Shown here: positions 7,655 through 16,609 of the stretch, piece after piece
Position numbering within the stretch: position 1 is the first letter of the stretch
Layout: the number at the start of each line of letters is the position of its first letter
Source of the DNA: Frankiales bacterium
Lineage (GTDB): Bacteria; Actinomycetota; Actinomycetes; JAFAQI01
DNA length: 32,949 nucleotides
NCBI GenBank assembly: GCA_025980465.1
Contig: JAICXJ010000033.1
Coordinates: forward strand, 1-32,949
Direction of reading: 5' to 3'
Program-made: the position numbers and the translations under genes
Notes under the pieces: model-generated
Database searches by the model: none
Told to the model about the DNA's origin: nothing
The model's input: the letters and a program-made list of their open reading frames with translations, nothing else

Positions 7655-8341
7655 ATGTCGGTCGCGCTGTCCGGCGCTGGCCAGCGGCGACGCGGCGGAA
7701 TCTCCGAAGCCACCGTCGCGCGGCTGCCGGTATACCTGCGGGTGCTCACCGGCTTCGCCGAGTCCGGCGTCGCGACGGTCTCCTCCGAAACCTTGGCGGC
7801 GGCAGCCGGGGTCGGCCCGGCAAAGCTCCGCAAGGACCTGTCCCACCTCGGCTCCTACGGCACCCGAGGTGTCGGCTACGACGTCGAGTTCCTCGTCTAT
7901 CAGATCTCACGCGCGCTCGGACTGACTCAGCACTACAGCGTGGTGATCGTGGGCGTCGGGAACCTCGGTCACGCGCTCGCCGGTTACGGCGGCTTCGGCA
8001 CTCGCGGCTTCCGGGTCGCGGCGCTCGTCGACGCCGACCGCGCCCGCGTCGGCGAGCAGATCGCCGGAATCACGGTCCGCCACGTCGACGAGCTCGAGGC
8101 GATCATTGCCGAGCACGAGGTGTCGATCGGCGTGATCGCCACCCCCGCCGGTGCCGCCCAGGATGTCTGCGACCGGCTGGTCGCGTGCGGCGTCACCAGC
8201 GTTCTCAACTTTGCACCCGTCGTGCTGTCGGTGCCCGACCAGGTTGATGTCCGCAAGGTCGACCTGTCGATCGAGCTGCAGATCCTCGCCTTCCACGAGC
8301 AACGCAAAGCGCTCGATCCCGGCAAGGAGCGCTCCGCATGA
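7655..8341 (+). CDS. rex: Redox-sensing transcriptional repressor Rex
   Basis: 228-residue NADH/NAD+-sensing repressor. The N-terminal winged helix is clear (RGGISEATVARLPVYLRVL, then KLRKDLSHLGSYGTRGVGY, residues about 12-75). The Rossmann domain follows, with VVIVGVGNLGHAL (96-108), the dinucleotide-binding glycine motif typical of Rex. Rex binds its operator when NADH is low and releases it when NADH rises. ATG at 7655 is preferred over the adjacent in-frame GTG at 7652 because GGGAG at 7643-7647 gives a seven-base spacing. A Rex operator lies just upstream, and hemA follows after a 52-base gap that is itself spanned by a 19-codon mini-ORF. Confidence 0.95.
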   Translation: MSVALSGAGQRRRGGISEATVARLPVYLRVLTGFAESGVATVSSETLAAAAGVGPAKLRKDLSHLGSYGTRGVGYDVEFLVYQISRALGLTQHYSVVIVGVGNLGHALAGYGGFGTRGFRVAALVDADRARVGEQIAGITVRHVDELEAIIAEHEVSIGVIATPAGAAQDVCDRLVACGVTSVLNFAPVVLSVPDQVDVRKVDLSIELQILAFHEQRKALDPGKERSA

Positions 8342-8397
8342 GCCGGCGGCGCCTGTCGCCGTCCGCTGGTGGGTGGCGGGCGGGGAGGCGGACGTGA
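8338..8397 (+). other. 19-codon bridging mini-ORF between rex and hemA
   Basis: ATG at 8338 overlaps the rex stop (ATGA). The frame stays open for 19 codons (MSRRRLSPSAGG..., Arg/Gly-rich) and ends at TGA 8395-8397, overlapping the GTG of hemA (GTGA). It has no resemblance to a known peptide. The exact double overlap suggests a role in carrying ribosomes from rex to hemA rather than a functional product; chance is possible. Confidence 0.3.
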
Positions 8398-9731
8398 GCC
8401 TGCTGGCCGTGGGGTTGTCCCACAAGTCGGCACCGGTCGAGCTGCTCGAGCGGGTGGTCGTCGATGACGAGGGCACCCGTAAGCTCCTGCACCGGCTGAT
8501 CGGCACCCCGCACCTCGACGAGGTCCTGGTGCTCTCGACCTGCAACCGACTCGAGGTCCATGCCGAGGTTCGCAAGTTCCACGGCGGGGTTCAGGACATC
8601 GGCGAGCAGCTGGCCGCGCACACCGGAGTCGATCTCGACTTGCTGACCGAGCACCTGTACGTCCACTACGAGGACCGCGCCGTCCAGCACCTGTTCGAAG
8701 TCGGCGCGGGGTTGGACTCGATGGTCGTCGGCGAGCAGCAGATCCTCGGCCAGCTTCGGAGTGCTCTTAACACCGCCCGAAGCGAGGAGACCGTCGCCGG
8801 CGTGCTCGGCACGGCGGTCGACAACGCGCTTCGGATCGGCAAGCGGGCGCACAGCGAGACCGGCATCGACCGGGCCGGCCGGTCTCTTGTCGCGGTCGGG
8901 CTCGACCTGGTCGACACCGCGACGGGCGGGATTGCGGGCAAGTCCGCCCTGGTGGTCGGCGCCGGCTCGATGAGTGCGATCGCGGCGACCGAGCTCGCCG
9001 AGCGCAACGTGGGTCAGCTGGTCATCGTGAACCGGACGTTCGACCGCGCCGAACGGCTCGCCGGCCAGGTCGGTGGCGAGGCCGTCGCGATCGGATCGCT
9101 CAGGTCAGCCGTCTTCGAAGCGGACCTGGTGGTCTCCTGCACCGGCGCGATCGGACCGGTCGTCACCACCGACCTGCTCGTCGACCGCGACGAGCGCCCG
9201 ATCGTGGTGCTGGATCTGGCATTGCCTCGCGATGTCGAGGTCGCGGCCGCCTCGCTTGCCGGCGTCGAGGTGATCGACCTTGACCGGCTCGGCGGCGTGC
9301 TCGAGGGGGCGCAGGTCGTCGCCGACGTCGAAGCGGTCCGTCGAATCGTCCGAGACGAGGTCGGGAACTATCTGGCTCGGCAGCGGGCCGATCGGGTCGC
9401 GCCAACGGTTGTCGCGCTTCGTGAGCGGGCTCAGCAGGTCGTCGACGCGGAGCTCACCAGGCTGCTCGGACGGCTCCCGGAGGCCGACGAGCGCACCGCG
9501 CGGGAAGTCCGCACCACCGTCGAGCGGGTCGTGGACAAGTTGCTGCACGCGCCGACCGTGCGGGTGAAAGAACTTGCCGAGGAGCCGGGCGGAGATTCCT
9601 ACGCCGAGGCGTTGCGGGAGCTCTTCGCACTCGATCCGTCCGCGACCGAGGCGGTCGCGCGGGCCGTGGTGACGCTCGAAGAGTCAGGCGATTACGACGG
9701 TGCCGGAGTCCGGCCCGAGGGGCCGTCGTGA
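8394..9731 (+). CDS. hemA: Glutamyl-tRNA reductase
   Basis: 445-residue first enzyme of C5-pathway heme synthesis: it reduces glutamyl-tRNA(Glu) to glutamate-1-semialdehyde using NADPH. The catalytic cysteine is C50 in LVLSTCNRLEVHAEV. GEQQILGQ (113-120) is the family signature, LVVGAGSM (about 186-193) starts the NADPH-binding domain, and a helical dimerisation domain ends the protein. The GTG at 8394 was chosen because it gives the standard start (SLLAVGLSHKSAPVELLER) and has GGGGAGG at 8382-8388; the frame is open further upstream but that part overlaps rex. It overlaps hemC by four bases. Its product feeds HemL, encoded about 5.5 kb downstream. Confidence 0.96.
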   Translation: MSLLAVGLSHKSAPVELLERVVVDDEGTRKLLHRLIGTPHLDEVLVLSTCNRLEVHAEVRKFHGGVQDIGEQLAAHTGVDLDLLTEHLYVHYEDRAVQHLFEVGAGLDSMVVGEQQILGQLRSALNTARSEETVAGVLGTAVDNALRIGKRAHSETGIDRAGRSLVAVGLDLVDTATGGIAGKSALVVGAGSMSAIAATELAERNVGQLVIVNRTFDRAERLAGQVGGEAVAIGSLRSAVFEADLVVSCTGAIGPVVTTDLLVDRDERPIVVLDLALPRDVEVAAASLAGVEVIDLDRLGGVLEGAQVVADVEAVRRIVRDEVGNYLARQRADRVAPTVVALRERAQQVVDAELTRLLGRLPEADERTAREVRTTVERVVDKLLHAPTVRVKELAEEPGGDSYAEALRELFALDPSATEAVARAVVTLEESGDYDGAGVRPEGPS

Positions 9732-10669
9732 CGACGACCGCGACCGGGACTTTGCGGCTCGGCACCCGGCGGTCGGCGTTGGCGCTTGCGCAATCCGGTC
9801 TGGTCGCCGACTCGCTGCGCGCGGCCGGGCACCAGGTCGAGCTCGTCGAGGTGATCACGGACGGTGACCGGTCGACCGCAGTCGTGTCCGAGCTTGGTGG
9901 CACCGGAGTGTTCGTGACCGAGCTGCGCCGCCAGTTGCTCGAAGGCGAGGTCGACCTCGCCGTGCACTCGCTGAAAGACCTGCCGACCGCCGCAGCGGAT
10001 GGAATCGTGCTGGCTGCGATTCCCCCCCGTGAGGATCCGCGCGACGCGTTGATCACCAGCAACCGCCAGATGCTCGCCGAGCTGGACCCCGGTACTCGCG
10101 TCGGCACCGGATCGCCCCGCCGTACCGCCCAGTTGCGGGCACTCGGACTCGGCCTCGACGTGGTGCCGATCCGTGGCAACGTCGACACTCGACTCGGCAA
10201 GGTCGCAAGCGGTGAGTACGACGCCGTCGTGCTGGCGGCGGCGGGTCTGCGCCGACTCGGCCGGCTGGATGAAGCGAGCGAGATCATCGACCCGGGTCAG
10301 CTGCTGCCGGCTCCCGGCCAAGGTGCGCTCGCGGTGGAGTGCCGCGCCGGCGATACCGACTTGGCGGCGTTGCTCGCCGCGGCCCTCGACGATGCCCCCA
10401 CCAGGGGCGCGGTCACCGCGGAGCGGATCGTGCTTGCCCGCCTGGAAGCGGGCTGCACCGCGCCCGTCGGCGCTCTGGCCGATGTCGCAATGGGAGATGA
10501 CGGGAGCGACGAGATCTACCTACGCGCAGTGGTCGCCGAAGCAGCCGGCACCCGCGCAATCAAGTTGTCCATAACCGGCCCCCTCCACGAAGCTGAGGGT
10601 GTCGGCCAACGTCTGGCCGAGGACCTGTTGACAGCAGGCGCGGCCGACCTGATCGGAGAGTCTGCGTGA
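9728..10669 (+). CDS. hemC: Hydroxymethylbilane synthase (porphobilinogen deaminase)
   Basis: 313 residues. Polymerises four porphobilinogen molecules into hydroxymethylbilane. LGTRRSALALAQ (11-22) begins domain 1, the catalytic aspartate is D84 in HSLKDLP, the substrate-binding arginines lie in GTGSPRRTAQL (127-136), and C243 in LEAGCTAPVGA carries the dipyrromethane cofactor. All are intact. Its GTG start overlaps the hemA stop and its stop overlaps the hemD-fusion start, each by four bases (GTGA), so the three are tightly coupled. Confidence 0.96.
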   Translation: MTTTATGTLRLGTRRSALALAQSGLVADSLRAAGHQVELVEVITDGDRSTAVVSELGGTGVFVTELRRQLLEGEVDLAVHSLKDLPTAAADGIVLAAIPPREDPRDALITSNRQMLAELDPGTRVGTGSPRRTAQLRALGLGLDVVPIRGNVDTRLGKVASGEYDAVVLAAAGLRRLGRLDEASEIIDPGQLLPAPGQGALAVECRAGDTDLAALLAAALDDAPTRGAVTAERIVLARLEAGCTAPVGALADVAMGDDGSDEIYLRAVVAEAAGTRAIKLSITGPLHEAEGVGQRLAEDLLTAGAADLIGESA

Positions 10670-12243
10670 CCACTCGTTCAAAGACCCCGCCCGGCACCGT
10701 TACCTTCATCGGTGCCGGACCCGGTGACCCCAGCCTCCTCACCTTGCGGGCTGCCGAGGTACTTGCCACAGCCAACGCGATCGCGGTGCCCGAGGGATAT
10801 CGCGCCACCGTGTTGACGCGATGCTCAGCCGATGTCGAGCTGCTCGACATCGAGGGTCTCGACGCGACGGCCCGAGGAAAACTGCTGGTGTCTGCCGCCA
10901 AGGCCGGCAAGCGCGTCGTCCGGGTCTTCGCCGGTGATCCCACGGTCTTCTGCGCGTTCGCCGAGGAGGCGGATGTCGTCGCCAAGGCGAAGATTGGCTT
11001 TGAGATGGTGCCGGGCATCAGCGCCGCCGTCGGCGTCCCGGCCTACGCCGGCATCCCGGTGACCGACAAGCGTCACCAGACGGTGCAGATCGTTGACGTG
11101 TCACCGGAGACCGACGAGCCGGACTGGGCGGCGTTGTCCGGCACCAAGCAGACGCTGGTGCTTCTCAACTGTGCCGGTGTGATCGGCAAGGTCGCCGGCT
11201 CGCTGGTCGAACACGGCCGCCGAGGCGATACCCCGGTCGCGGTCACCGTCGCCGGAACGACGACCGGACAGCAGACGGTGGTGTCCACCCTCGACTCGGT
11301 AGAGCGCGACGCGGCGATCCTCGCCGGTCCGACGCTGGCAGTCGTCGGCGACGTCGTGAAGCTGCGCGAGCGGCTGTCCTGGTGGGAGAGCAAGGCGCTG
11401 TTCGGCTGGAAGGTGCTCGTGCCGCGCACCAAGGAGCAGGCCGCCGCACTGTCCGAGCAGCTCGCGTCGTACGGCGCGGTGCCGGTAGAGGTTCCGACCA
11501 TCGCGGTCGAGCCGCCGCGCACGCCGCAGGCGGTCGATCGCGCGATCCGCGGGTTGGTCAGCGGCCGCTACGCCTGGCTGGCGCTCACGTCCACGAACGC
11601 GGTGAAGGCGATTCGCGAGAAGATCGAGGAGCTCGGTCTCGACGCCCGGGCACTCGCCGGTGTGAAGGTCGCGTGCGTCGGTGACCAGACCGCCGCGGCG
11701 ATGGAAGCCTGGGGGATCCGTCCCGACCTGGTACCGAGCGAGCAGCAGTCCAGCGAAGGTCTGCTGGAGAACTGGCCGGAGTACGAGGCTGGGTACGACG
11801 CGCTCGACCGAGTGCTGCTGCCCCGTGCCGACATCGCGACCGAGACCCTTGCGGCAGGGCTACTCGAGCGTGGCTGGCAGATCGATGACGTGACGGCTTA
11901 CCGGACGGTTCGGGCCGCGCCGCCACCGGCGGAGACCCGCGAGGCGATCAAGACCGGTGGGTTCGATGCGGTGCTGTTCACCTCCTCCTCGACCGTGCGC
12001 AACCTGGTCGGCATCGCCGGCAAGCCGCACACGTCGAGCATCATCGCGGTGATCGGGCCGCAGACCGCGAAGACCGCTGAGGAGCTCGGCCTGCGGGTCG
12101 ACGTCATGGCGGAGACGCCCTCGGTGGCTGCACTGGCGGAGGGACTGGCCGCCTTCGGAAAGGCCCGCCGGGAGTCCGGCGAGGTTCACCCGCCCGGCAA
12201 GGCCAATCGCGCGAAGTTGGCGTCCCGCGCCAAGCGGAAGTAG
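10666..12243 (+). CDS. hemD: Fused uroporphyrinogen-III methyltransferase-like / uroporphyrinogen-III synthase
   Basis: 525-residue two-domain protein, the usual actinobacterial fusion. Residues about 10-240 resemble the CobA/SUMT methylase fold (VTFIGAGPGDPSLLTLRAAE, VVRVFAGDPTVF, EMVPGISAAVGVPAYAGIPVT). Residues about 247-505 are HemD (GWKVLVPRTKEQA, FTSSSTVRNLVG, VIGPQTAKTAEELGLRVDV), which closes and inverts hydroxymethylbilane to uroporphyrinogen III. The methylase half lacks the usual ADVVLYDxLV segment after strand 1 (here ANAIAVPEGYRATV), so its methyltransferase activity is uncertain; divergence there is also seen in Streptomyces homologues. The last 25 residues are basic. The GTG start overlaps hemC; hemB follows six bases after the TAG. 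Confidence 0.93.
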   Translation: MTTRSKTPPGTVTFIGAGPGDPSLLTLRAAEVLATANAIAVPEGYRATVLTRCSADVELLDIEGLDATARGKLLVSAAKAGKRVVRVFAGDPTVFCAFAEEADVVAKAKIGFEMVPGISAAVGVPAYAGIPVTDKRHQTVQIVDVSPETDEPDWAALSGTKQTLVLLNCAGVIGKVAGSLVEHGRRGDTPVAVTVAGTTTGQQTVVSTLDSVERDAAILAGPTLAVVGDVVKLRERLSWWESKALFGWKVLVPRTKEQAAALSEQLASYGAVPVEVPTIAVEPPRTPQAVDRAIRGLVSGRYAWLALTSTNAVKAIREKIEELGLDARALAGVKVACVGDQTAAAMEAWGIRPDLVPSEQQSSEGLLENWPEYEAGYDALDRVLLPRADIATETLAAGLLERGWQIDDVTAYRTVRAAPPPAETREAIKTGGFDAVLFTSSSTVRNLVGIAGKPHTSSIIAVIGPQTAKTAEELGLRVDVMAETPSVAALAEGLAAFGKARRESGEVHPPGKANRAKLASRAKRK

Positions 12244-12249
12244 CGACAA

Positions 12250-13239
12250 GTGACAGGGCCGGCGTACCCGGTGTCGCGGCCGCGGCGGCTGCGTCGTACC
12301 GCCGCTCTGCGCCGGCTCGCTTCGCAGGTGTCAGTCGACCCGACCGACCTCGTCCTGCCGGTCTTCGTGAAGGAGGGCATCGAGGCACCGGTGCCGATCG
12401 AGTCGATGCCTGGCGTGGTGCAGCACACCCGTGAGTCGGCTAGGAAAGCGGTCGCGGAAGCGGCGCAGGCGGGCGTCGGTGGTGTGATCTTGTTCGGGAT
12501 ACCGGCTGTGAAGGATGCCCGTGGCAGTGCGGCCGATGACCCCGATGGGATCGTTCAGCGCGCGTTGGGCGACGCTGTTGCGGAGGTCGGCGAGTCGATC
12601 GTCGTCATGGCCGATCTGTGTCTCGATGAGTACACCGATCACGGTCACTGCGGGCTGCTGACCGCCTCGGGTGACGTCGACAACGACGCCACACTCGAGC
12701 GGTACGCCGCGATCGCAATCGCGCAAGCGTCGGCCGGAGCTCAAGTGGTCGGTCCGAGCGGAATGATGGACGGCCAGGTCGCGGCGATCCGGGACGCATT
12801 GGACAGCAACGGGTTTTCCGACGTTGCGATCATGGCGTACTCGGCGAAGTACGCATCGTCGTTCTATGGGCCGTTCCGCGACGCCGCCGAGTGTGCGCCG
12901 CAGTTCGGCGACCGGGCGTCGTACCAACAGGACCCGGCACGTGCCGCGGCGGAGGCCGTTGAGGAGGCCCGCCTCGATGTCGCGGAAGGTGCAGACATCG
13001 TGATGATCAAGCCGGCGATCGGTTATCTCGATGTCGTGCGGGCGGTGCGGGAGTCGGTGGGGGTCCCGGTAGCGGCCTACAACGTTTCGGGTGAGTACTC
13101 CATGCTCGAGGCGGCCGCGGCGAACGGCTGGATCGATCGTGACCGTGCCATCCGGGAGATGGTCATCTCGATCAAGCGTGCGGGCGCCGACATCGTGCTG
13201 ACCTACTGGGCCACCGAGCTGGCGGCCCGACTGCGCTGA
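12250..13239 (+). CDS. hemB: Delta-aminolevulinic acid dehydratase (porphobilinogen synthase)
   Basis: 329 residues. Condenses two 5-aminolevulinate molecules into porphobilinogen. The two Schiff-base lysines are K200 (YSAKYASSFYGPFR) and K254 (MIKPAIGYLD). The metal site reads DLCLDEYTDHGHCG: C124 and C134 are present, while the middle cysteine of zinc enzymes is replaced by Asp, as is usual in actinobacteria. The GTG start at 12250 gives the expected N-terminus (RPRRLRRTAALRRL). The stop overlaps the ATG of the next gene by one base (TGATG). Confidence 0.96.
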   Translation: MTGPAYPVSRPRRLRRTAALRRLASQVSVDPTDLVLPVFVKEGIEAPVPIESMPGVVQHTRESARKAVAEAAQAGVGGVILFGIPAVKDARGSAADDPDGIVQRALGDAVAEVGESIVVMADLCLDEYTDHGHCGLLTASGDVDNDATLERYAAIAIAQASAGAQVVGPSGMMDGQVAAIRDALDSNGFSDVAIMAYSAKYASSFYGPFRDAAECAPQFGDRASYQQDPARAAAEAVEEARLDVAEGADIVMIKPAIGYLDVVRAVRESVGVPVAAYNVSGEYSMLEAAAANGWIDRDRAIREMVISIKRAGADIVLTYWATELAARLR

Positions 13240-13928
13240 TGGCGGAGCGTGGGGTGGGGTCCGCAACAGACGGTCAGGATTCCGAGATCGCCACCAGTGA
13301 AGTCGTCACCACCACTCGGCTGGAGACCTTCAGCGACGGCGTTTTCGCGATTGCTGCGACGCTGCTCGTGCTCGATCTGCACCTGCCGTCCGGGGTGCGG
13401 CCCGGCGGACTGATGCATGCGCTGTTCACCGCTCACCAGCTCGCTGAGTACGCCGCGTACGCGGTCAGCTTCTTCGTCATCGGGATCACCTGGCTCAATC
13501 ACCACAGCGTGTTCCGGCAGGTCCGGGAGGTCGACCGGACGACCACGATCATCAACCTGCTGCTGCTGCTGGTGATCGCGTTCCTTCCGTTCCCTACTCA
13601 GGTGCTCGCCGAATACCTCAACACCGGCGGACGCAATGCTCATGCGGCGGCCTTCTTCTACAGCCTGGACATGGCCGTCATGTCGCTGCTCTGGGCGTCG
13701 CTGTGGTGGCACTGCACGAGCAACGGCTGCCAGCTGCTCCGCACCAAGATGGCCGCAGAGGCGGTACGCCGGAGCCGGCTTCAGTTCACCGGCGGTGTGC
13801 TGCTGTACCTGCCGATGCTGGCGCTGGCGTTCGTCTCCGCCGGTCTGACGCTGGCGCTGCAGGCCGCGCTTGCCCTGTACTACGCGCTCGATCCGTTGCG
13901 CCGGTCGCGACCTAGCACTCCAATCTGA
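13239..13928 (+). CDS. TMEM175-family (DUF1211) membrane protein, putative potassium channel
   Basis: 229 residues with about six hydrophobic segments. The diagnostic family signature RLETFSDGVFAIAATLLVLDL occupies residues 27-47 in the first segment. In characterised bacterial TMEM175 proteins this FSD-containing helix lines a potassium-selective pore built from four subunits; the same function here is inferred from the family. Another conserved feature, a Trp-Leu-Asn-His (WLNHH) motif, follows at about residues 85-90. Its ATG overlaps the hemB stop, so it is the last gene of the rex-hem operon by arrangement, although it has no known role in heme synthesis. The stop codon is the first three bases of a short hairpin element shared with the menG 3' end. 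Confidence 0.88.
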   Translation: MAERGVGSATDGQDSEIATSEVVTTTRLETFSDGVFAIAATLLVLDLHLPSGVRPGGLMHALFTAHQLAEYAAYAVSFFVIGITWLNHHSVFRQVREVDRTTTIINLLLLLVIAFLPFPTQVLAEYLNTGGRNAHAAAFFYSLDMAVMSLLWASLWWHCTSNGCQLLRTKMAAEAVRRSRLQFTGGVLLYLPMLALAFVSAGLTLALQAALALYYALDPLRRSRPSTPI

Positions 13929-13950
13929 AGGCGCTTCGCGCCGGCTAGTC
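13926..13950. repeat. Hairpin element supplying stop codons for two convergent genes
   Basis: TGAAGG-CGCTTCGCGCC-GGCTAGTC. It contains the stem GGCGC-TTC-GCGCC (13930-13942). The TGA at 13926 is the stop of the TMEM175-like gene and the CTA at 13945 is the stop of the convergent hydrolase gene. A closely similar sequence (TGAAGG, same 13-base hairpin, GACTAGAC) occurs three times after menG (23815-23951). It could act as a bidirectional terminator or mRNA 3' stabiliser; no T-tract follows. Confidence 0.55.
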
Positions 13951-15180
13951 AATGAGGGACTGGTAGACCAGCTGTCGTAGTTGGGGCCGGATCGGGTAGG
14001 TGCTCGATGGCATCAGCTGCGTCATGAACACCACGGCGAGTTCCTCGGCCGGGTCGACCCAGAATGCGGTGCTCGCCATTCCGCCCCAATACGACTCCGT
14101 CGCACTGGTGAGGGTCTTGTATGCCACCGGGTCCTGGGTGACGGCGAACCCGAGACCGAAACCGACGCCGTCGTACCGGGTCTCGGCGAACAGCGGCCGG
14201 CCGAAGCTCTCGAGGTCCGCGCCGCCGGGCAGGTGGTTGCTCGCCATGTAGTGCACCGTGCGTGGAGCCAACAGCCGGACGCCGTCGAGTGCGCCGCCGC
14301 CCAGCAGCATGTGGCAGAACCTCAGGTAGTCGCGGCTGGTCGAGATCAAGCCACCCCCACCGGACAGCCAGACCGGCGGGCGCAGCGCCGCTTTGCCGAA
14401 GTCGTCGTACCGCACCTTCTCGCTGAACCCCGGGCTCATCGCGTACAGCGCCGCGAGGCGGTCGGTGTCCTCCGGCTGGACGAAGAACGCGGTGTCATGC
14501 ATGTCGAGCGGTCCGAGGATCTCTGCCGCGAAGTAGGCGTCGAGGCTCTGGCCGGACCACACCTCGACCAGTCGCCCGAGGACATCCGTCGCCACCGAGT
14601 AGAGCCACTCGGTGCCCGGCTGGAATGCCAGCGGCAGCTTGGCCCATTCGGCGACGCACCCGGCAAGGTCGAGGCCCTTCGGGGTCCCGAAGCCGAAGCC
14701 GGCATTGCGATAGATCTCGTCAGTCACGTGCATGTTGTGAAACCCGTAGGTCAGGCCCGCGGTGTGGGTGAGCACGTGCCATACCCGGATCGGCTCCGTC
14801 GCGGGCACGGTGACCGGCTTCGCAGCCGGACCGCCGGTGTAGACCCGCGGCGAGGAGAACTCCGGCAGCCACCTGCTGATCGGATCCGTTAACTCGAACG
14901 CACCCTGTTCGTAGAGCATCATCGCGGCGACCGAAGTGATCGGCTTCGTCATCGAATAGATCCGCCACAAGGTGTCGGTCTCGACGGCGCGCCCGGCCTC
15001 GACGTCGGCGAGTCCGACCGACGACAGGTGAGCGACTTCGCCGCGTCGGCTGACCGTCAGCTGGTAGCCCGCGAGCCTGCCGTCATCGACGTAGCGCTGG
15101 AAGTGGTTGTCGATGCGTGTCAGTCGATCCGGATCCATTCCGAGCTGTGCCGGATCGGCAGTTACCCCGAAGTCAGCCAT
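13945..15180 (-). CDS. Serine hydrolase, beta-lactamase/class C family
   Basis: 411-residue enzyme of the class C beta-lactamase / DD-peptidase / esterase fold. The nucleophile motif is S76-M-T-K79 (LWRIYSMTKPITSVAAMML), the second motif is Y194-S195 in EWLYSVATDVLGRLVE, and the GGGGLISTSRDYLRF block is typical of EstB-like and beta-lactamase-related family proteins. No signal peptide is evident, so it is probably cytoplasmic. The substrate is not predictable. ATG at 15180 is preferred over an upstream in-frame start at 15294 because it has GCGAGG in front and begins near the domain; the longer form would overlap the divergent hemL start. It is convergent with the TMEM175-like gene. Confidence 0.88.
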   Translation of the reverse strand: MADFGVTADPAQLGMDPDRLTRIDNHFQRYVDDGRLAGYQLTVSRRGEVAHLSSVGLADVEAGRAVETDTLWRIYSMTKPITSVAAMMLYEQGAFELTDPISRWLPEFSSPRVYTGGPAAKPVTVPATEPIRVWHVLTHTAGLTYGFHNMHVTDEIYRNAGFGFGTPKGLDLAGCVAEWAKLPLAFQPGTEWLYSVATDVLGRLVEVWSGQSLDAYFAAEILGPLDMHDTAFFVQPEDTDRLAALYAMSPGFSEKVRYDDFGKAALRPPVWLSGGGGLISTSRDYLRFCHMLLGGGALDGVRLLAPRTVHYMASNHLPGGADLESFGRPLFAETRYDGVGFGLGFAVTQDPVAYKTLTSATESYWGGMASTAFWVDPAEELAVVFMTQLMPSSTYPIRPQLRQLVYQSLID

Positions 15181-15292
15181 GGTGTGAGCCTCGCACGACG
15201 ATCGTCGTCTTGGACATGAAGGTTCATGCTCGGACTCGCTCGCGTGAGCAGGCGGCCTCGAGTGTCCGCCATTCGCTTGAAACAATGGAGCC

Positions 15293-16609
15293 ATGCCCGC
15301 CGCTGACGAGAAGTCTCAGGGCATGTTCGCGCGCGCCCTGCGGGTGACGCCCGGCGGGGTGAACTCGCCGGTCCGCGCGTTCGGCGCGGTGGGTGGGACA
15401 CCGCGGTTCATGGTGCGCGGTGAAGGCCCCTACCTGTACGACGCTGACGACAACTCCTATGTCGATCTCGTCTGTTCGTGGGGTCCGACGATCGTGGGAC
15501 ACGCGCACCCCGCTGTCGTCGAGGCGGTTCAACGGGCCGCGGCCAGCGGGTTGTCATTTGGGACGCCGAGCCCCGGCGAGGTCGAGCTCGCCGAGCTGAT
15601 CGTGTCTCGAGTCGACCCGGTCGAGCAGGTACGACTGGTGAACTCCGGCACCGAGGCCACAATGAGCGCGGTGCGGCTTGCCCGCGGCGTCACCGGACGG
15701 GCCAAGGTCGTCAAGTTCGTCGGCTGCTACCACGGCCACGTCGACGCACTGTTGGCCAGTGCCGGCAGCGGGGTCGTGACGTTCGGGCTCCCGGACACGC
15801 CAGGCGTCACCGGCGCGACGACCGCTGACACGATCGTGTTGCCCTACAACGATTTCGATGCGATCGACGCAACGTTCGTCGAGCACGGAGCGCAGATCGC
15901 CGCCGTGATCACGGAGGCGGCGGCGGCCAACATGGGCGTTGTCGCGCCTGCGCCTGGCTTCAACGGGCGGCTCCGTGAGCTCACCACCAGGCACGGGGCG
16001 TTGCTCATCCTTGACGAGGTCATGACCGGGTTTCGGGTCGGCCCGGCCGGCTGGTGGGGGCTTGAGGGCGTCACCCCTGATCTGTTCACCTTCGGCAAGG
16101 TCATGAGTGGCGGTCTGCCTGCCGCCGCCTTCGGAGGGCGGACGGAGGTGATGTCGGCGCTCGCGCCCGCCGGGCCCGTGTATCAGGCCGGGACGCTGTC
16201 GGGAAACCCGATCGCGGTGGCGGCCGGGCTGGCCCAGCTATCGCTGTGTACCGAAGACGTCTATATCCACCTGGACAAGACGGCGACGACGATTGCTCAT
16301 GAGCTGCGGGCCGCGCTTGACGCTGCCGGCGTCGGCTGCCGGGTCAACATCGCGGGCAACCTGTTCTCGGTGTTCTTTACCGACACAGATGTGACCGACT
16401 TCACGACTGCAAGCACCACTTCGACGCAGCGCTACGCGGCGTTCTTCCACGCGATGCTGAGTGCGGGGGTATACCTTCCGCCCTCGGCGTACGAGGCCTG
16501 GTTCGTCGGCGCGTCCCACGACGACGCCGCCCTCGAGCGAGTCATCGACGCACTCCCCGCCGCCGCGGCCGCGGCTGCCGAGGTCCCGATCGGAGAGAGC
16601 AACCGTTGA
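15293..16609 (+). CDS. hemL: Glutamate-1-semialdehyde 2,1-aminomutase
   Basis: 438-residue PLP enzyme that turns glutamate-1-semialdehyde into 5-aminolevulinate, the step after HemA. The fold type I core is intact: [15 protein letters not shown] (118-131), [10 protein letters not shown] (145-154), the aspartate D241 in [11 protein letters not shown] and the PLP lysine K269 in [18 protein letters not shown]. Its N-terminus ([15 protein letters not shown]) is the family signature. The ATG is separated from GGAG by only two bases, so initiation may be weak or partly leaderless. It is divergent from the hydrolase gene across 112 bases and overlaps the phosphatase gene by four bases. Confidence 0.95.
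   Translation: MPAADEKSQGMFARALRVTPGGVNSPVRAFGAVGGTPRFMVRGEGPYLYDADDNSYVDLVCSWGPTIVGHAHPAVVEAVQRAAASGLSFGTPSPGEVELAELIVSRVDPVEQVRLVNSGTEATMSAVRLARGVTGRAKVVKFVGCYHGHVDALLASAGSGVVTFGLPDTPGVTGATTADTIVLPYNDFDAIDATFVEHGAQIAAVITEAAAANMGVVAPAPGFNGRLRELTTRHGALLILDEVMTGFRVGPAGWWGLEGVTPDLFTFGKVMSGGLPAAAFGGRTEVMSALAPAGPVYQAGTLSGNPIAVAAGLAQLSLCTEDVYIHLDKTATTIAHELRAALDAAGVGCRVNIAGNLFSVFFTDTDVTDFTTASTTSTQRYAAFFHAMLSAGVYLPPSAYEAWFVGASHDDAALERVIDALPAAAAAAAEVPIGESNR

Noticed and set aside
8151-8393. Longer hemA start
   Set aside because: The extra 81 codons overlap rex in another frame and are not HemA-like; GTG at 8394 has a ribosome binding site and gives the canonical N-terminus with Cys at position 50.
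12613-12655. Missing middle zinc cysteine in HemB
   Set aside because: CLDEYTDHGHCG is the usual actinobacterial form.
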